NCBI RefSeq assembly: GCF_009709555.1
Contig: NZ_WJBG01000222.1
Span: 1-64,000 of the forward strand
Length of the DNA: 64,000 nt
DNA from: Streptomyces blattellae
GTDB lineage: Bacteria; Actinomycetota; Actinomycetes; Streptomycetales; Streptomycetaceae
Reading direction: 5' to 3'
In this document: piece by piece, positions 61,154-64,000 of the stretch
How positions within the stretch are numbered: position 1 is the first letter of the stretch
Layout of the letters: every line of letters starts with the position of its first letter
Translations under genes and position numbers: made by a program
Notes under the pieces: generated by a model
The model's input: only the letters and a program-made list of their open reading frames with translations
What the model was told of the DNA's origin: nothing
The model's database searches: none

Positions 61154-62502
61154 GCCGCGTTCTTCGCCTCCTTGGCGGCCAGGAGCCGGTCACGGGACTC
61201 CTGGACCAGTCGCCGGGCCCGGTCGACGTCGGCCACGAGCCTGCCGTCGCGCTTGCGGATCACGCCGTCGACGATGACCGTGTCGACGTTGGAGACGTCG
61301 GCCGACAGCGTGACCGCGGCGGCCGCGTCGTGCACCGGGGCGACGTTCAGCGCGGTGGCGTCGATCGCGACGACGTCGGCCCGCTTGCCGGGGGTCAGGG
61401 AGCCGGTGCGGTCCTCGACGCCCGCGACGTGGGCGCCGTTGAGGGTCGCGATCTCCAGCATCTGACGTGCCGTCAACATGGTGTCCGGTACTGGGAGGTT
61501 GGCCTTCCAGCAGTCGGCGTTGACGCGGGCGCGCTCGGCGCCGAAGGCCGCGCGGATCTGGGTGAACATGTCGCCGGGCACCGTGGTGACGACGTCGATG
61601 CTCAGGGACGGCCGCAGCCCGTACTCGATGGCCTTCATCACGGGCGGCCACCCGTGTCCCATCTGCACCTCGACCTGCGGCGCGATCGACACCGTACCGC
61701 CGCTGTCGGCGACCATCTGCCACTCGTCCTCGTGCAGGTAGCAGCAGTGGAGGTAGGTGGTGTCCGGGCCGAGGAGCCCCAGGTCGTGCAGCTGCTTGAC
61801 CATGCCGAAGCGGCCGGCCAGGCGGCCCATCGCCACATGCACGGTGATCGGGATGTCCAGGTCGCGGGCGAGGGCCCACTCGGCGGTGACGACGTCGTTG
61901 GTGCAGAAGCCGGGGCCGCGGGTGGCCAGCGCCATGGTCAGCAGACTGTCGTCGGAGGCGAAGTAGGTGCTGCGGATCCGCCGTACGTCGTCGCCCGGCA
62001 TCACGATCTTGCTGTCGAACCAGTAGTCGGCGAGCGAGGTGTTGGCGCTGCCGTACGCGTACTGGGCGCGGATGCCGGTCTCCGTGAGCGCCTGGATCGC
62101 GGCGTCCGGGTGGGCGGGCGTGTTGTTGATGTGCGACCAGTCGACGAGGGTCGTGATGCCGGCGTTCAGGCACTCCAGGGATCCCGCGAGGTTGGCGGCG
62201 TACACGTCCTCGGGGGTGTAGAGCGGTGCGAAGGTGTCGAGGATGTCGACGAAGTAGTCGTCCAGGGTGGCGTCAGGGGCGACGCCCCGGATCGACGCCT
62301 CCCAGGTGTGGCGGTGGGTGTCCACGAAACCGGGGATCACGATGCGGCCGGTCATGTCGAGGACCTCGGCGTCCGCCGCTATCTCCGGCCGCACCGCCGC
62401 GATCCTGCCGTCCTCGATGAGAACGTCCCCCTTGGGCAGTTCTCCGATCTCGGGGTCCATCGAGATGACGTGCCCGGCGCGCAGGAGTGTCCGCTTGGTC
62501 AT
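61150..62502 (-). CDS. Amidohydrolase-superfamily deaminase/hydrolase
   Basis: A 450-residue metal-dependent hydrolase of the AtzA/TrzN/SsnA group. Metal ligands are in FVDTHRHTWE, ITVHVAMG, HCCYLHEDE and SIDVVTT. The C-terminal SLTPGKRADVVAIDA is typical. Such enzymes deaminate or dechlorinate N-heterocycles. ATG at 62502 follows GGGAGGAAG. It is followed by a bicupin and an SDR and preceded by dehydrogenase subunits, so a catabolic pathway for a nitrogenous ring is likely. Confidence 0.86.
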   Translation of the reverse strand: MTKRTLLRAGHVISMDPEIGELPKGDVLIEDGRIAAVRPEIAADAEVLDMTGRIVIPGFVDTHRHTWEASIRGVAPDATLDDYFVDILDTFAPLYTPEDVYAANLAGSLECLNAGITTLVDWSHINNTPAHPDAAIQALTETGIRAQYAYGSANTSLADYWFDSKIVMPGDDVRRIRSTYFASDDSLLTMALATRGPGFCTNDVVTAEWALARDLDIPITVHVAMGRLAGRFGMVKQLHDLGLLGPDTTYLHCCYLHEDEWQMVADSGGTVSIAPQVEVQMGHGWPPVMKAIEYGLRPSLSIDVVTTVPGDMFTQIRAAFGAERARVNADCWKANLPVPDTMLTARQMLEIATLNGAHVAGVEDRTGSLTPGKRADVVAIDATALNVAPVHDAAAAVTLSADVSNVDTVIVDGVIRKRDGRLVADVDRARRLVQESRDRLLAAKEAKNAA

Positions 62503-62523
62503 CGTGCTTCCTCCCATAGGTTT

Positions 62524-63534
62524 TCAATACGCGGCGAGGCTCCGAACCGCCGCCACGACCTTCTTTACGGTCGGGATGACCTGTTCTTCCAACGCATCGG
62601 CGAACGGCAGCGGAACGCACTCCCCCGCCACCCGGCGCACGGGCGCGTCCAGCAGGGCGAACCCCTCGTCGGCGACGACCGACACGAGGGTGGCGCCCCA
62701 GCCGCCCTGGTACGGGTTCTCCTCGACCGTCACCAGCCGCGAGGTCCGGGCGAGCGAGGCGAGGACGGCGGCGACATCCAGCGGGACGAGGCAGCGCAGG
62801 TCGACGACCTCCGCCCGGATGCCTTCCGCAGCGAGCAGTTCGGCGGCCCGCACCGCCACCGGCACCATCGAGGCGAGCGCCACGAGCGTCACGTCGGCGC
62901 CTTCGCGGACGACGGCCGCGCTCCCCAGTTCGACCACGTGACCGGGCGGCGGCGGTGTTCCCTTGCTCGCCAGCAGGCCCTTGTGCTCGAAGAAGACCAC
63001 GGGGTCGTCGCTGCGGATCGCCGCCGCCATCATGCCGATCACATCGGCGGGCGTCGACGGTGCCGCGATCTTCAGCCCGGGGATCGTCAGCGCCCAGTTC
63101 TCGGTGGCCTGGGAGTGCTGGGCGCCGAAGCCGAGCCCGCCGCCGTTGGCGGTGCGCACGACCAGGGGCACGGTCACCTGACCGCCCGTCATGTAGCGGA
63201 CCTTGGGTATCTCGTTGGCGAGATAGTCCCAGCAGCAGGCCAGGAAGTCCGAGAACATGATCTCGGCGACCGGCCTCATCCCGGTCATCGCGGCGCCCAT
63301 CGCCGCGCCCACGATGGCCTGTTCGGAGATGGGCGTGTCCCACACCCGCTCCGGCCCGAACTCCTCTCGCAGGCCCACGGTCGTCTTGAAGACCCCGCCG
63401 GCCTCGCCGATGTCCTCGCCGAGACACACCACCGCCGCGTCGCGCCGCATCTCCCGCGCGATGCCCTCGGCGACCGCGTCCCGGTAGCTGATCTCCCGTG
63501 CGCCGGCCGCCCGTTCGGCTGTCACGTCCGCCAT
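62524..63534 (-). CDS. 2-oxoacid (acetoin/pyruvate-type) dehydrogenase E1 beta subunit
   Basis: A 336-residue thiamine-dependent E1 beta subunit. Features are YRDAVAEGIAREMRRD, VVCLGEDIGEAGGVFKTT, DTPISEQAIVGAAMGAAMTG, IMFSDFLACCWDYLANEI and VTVEENPYQGGWGATL. It pairs with the alpha subunit upstream; the genes overlap by 13 bases. E2 and E3 components are not in the window. Confidence 0.92.
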   Translation of the reverse strand: MADVTAERAAGAREISYRDAVAEGIAREMRRDAAVVCLGEDIGEAGGVFKTTVGLREEFGPERVWDTPISEQAIVGAAMGAAMTGMRPVAEIMFSDFLACCWDYLANEIPKVRYMTGGQVTVPLVVRTANGGGLGFGAQHSQATENWALTIPGLKIAAPSTPADVIGMMAAAIRSDDPVVFFEHKGLLASKGTPPPPGHVVELGSAAVVREGADVTLVALASMVPVAVRAAELLAAEGIRAEVVDLRCLVPLDVAAVLASLARTSRLVTVEENPYQGGWGATLVSVVADEGFALLDAPVRRVAGECVPLPFADALEEQVIPTVKKVVAAVRSLAAY

Positions 63535-64000
63535 GCGGCACCTCCGTCGGCCCATACGTCGGTCAGCGCCTCCCCCGGATCGGGCCCGGGCGCGGCCTTC
63601 GCCGCCTCGACCGCCTTCTCTACGACATCCCGTGCGCGCTCGTCCGCCGCGGTGACCGCCTCCGGCGCCACGCCCAGCTCGACGAGCCGCCCGCGGGCGA
63701 GGTCCAGCGGGTCCCGCTTGAGCCAGAGTTCGACCTCCTCGGCCGGGCGGTAGGTCGCCGGATCGGCGCGGCTGTGCCCGAAGTGCCGGTAGGTCTGTGC
63801 CTCGACGATGGCGGGCCCGTCTCCCGCTCGGGCCCGCCGGGCGAGACGGGTGACCGCCTCCTGGACGGCGACGACGTCGTTGCCGTCGACGCTGTCGCCG
63901 GGGATGCCGTACGCGGGCGCACGGTCGGCGGCGGGGCGGGCCACCGCCGTGACGTCGGCGATCGGCGTGTACTCCATGTACTGGTTGTTCTCGCACACGA
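63522..64000 (-). CDS. 2-oxoacid dehydrogenase E1 alpha subunit (3' part)
   Basis: The C-terminal 159 residues of an E1 alpha subunit; the start lies beyond the right edge. The ThDP end motif is CENNQYMEYTPIADV, with AYGIPGDSVDGNDVVAVQEAV, PAIVEAQTYRHFGHSRADP and RDPLDLARGRLVELG. First gene shown of the minus-strand operon 59589-64000. Confidence 0.9.
   Translation of the reverse strand, partial: VCENNQYMEYTPIADVTAVARPAADRAPAYGIPGDSVDGNDVVAVQEAVTRLARRARAGDGPAIVEAQTYRHFGHSRADPATYRPAEEVELWLKRDPLDLARGRLVELGVAPEAVTAADERARDVVEKAVEAAKAAPGPDPGEALTDVWADGGAAWRT

Overview
The window is high-GC actinobacterial chromosome, almost certainly Streptomyces or a close relative. Supporting signs are GTG and TTG starts, a WhiB-like regulator, an ANTAR protein, several Streptomyces-typical DUF proteins (DUF5133, DUF5709, DUF6479, DUF6480, DUF3140), rare TTA (bldA) codons in two genes, a palindromic iron box and an intergenic repeat of the Streptomyces type. 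The sequence looks like an accessory, carbohydrate-oriented region with several decaying genes.

Layout. 1-2.0 kb: an IS110-family element and the remains of a sugar isomerase gene carrying an IS200/IS605-type right-end scar. 2.0-6.9 kb: a sugar ABC transporter (ATPase, permease, lipoprotein) divergent from a decayed iolC-like kinase and a GntR regulator, probably a degenerating inositol-type locus. 6.9-16 kb: DUF427 protein, broken aldo/keto reductase, NUDIX hydrolase, then a stress-flavoured group (ANTAR, DUF5133, Hsp20, lipase-like hydrolase, GNAT, DUF5709, DUF6480), a zinc alcohol dehydrogenase and a truncated tnpB. 16.2-23.5 kb: polysaccharide pyruvyl transferase and FAD oxidoreductase, then accessory respiratory subunits CtaD, CtaF and QcrB.

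23.6-41.0 kb: a large glycan locus. One arm (minus) encodes a split transketolase pair, an FGGY sugar kinase, a SorC-type regulator and a frameshifted GH78 rhamnosidase. The other arm (plus) encodes a TIM-barrel isomerase, an oligopeptide-type ABC transporter, a GH43 enzyme and an apiosidase-like (DUF5060/DUF4038) hydrolase. The gene content matches the known isomerase-kinase-transketolase route for D-apiose plus hydrolases for apiose- and rhamnose-containing plant glycans. The divergent promoters each carry a copy of the palindrome TGAAT-N4-ATTCA, and the kinase arm contains a 19-bp tandem array of about 8.5 units.

41-47.5 kb: SAM methyltransferase (TTA codon), iron-regulated siderophore-binding lipoprotein, IS3 remnant, SDR, and a secreted GH65-like hydrolase (TTA codon) ending at a perfect 23-bp hairpin. 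47.8-51.7 kb: a three-gene operon of a pyranose-oxidase-like GMC enzyme, an IolE-like TIM barrel and an FG-GAP beta-propeller protein; this is the best candidate for an undescribed oxidise-then-eliminate sugar or glycoside pathway. 51.9-64 kb: tRNA-Pro, DUF309, cobF, DHA2 exporter, cobK, TSUP permease, monoacylglycerol-lipase-like hydrolase, a WhiB-Dps pair, DUF3140, and an operon of 2-oxoacid dehydrogenase E1 alpha/beta, amidohydrolase, bicupin and SDR that runs off the right edge.
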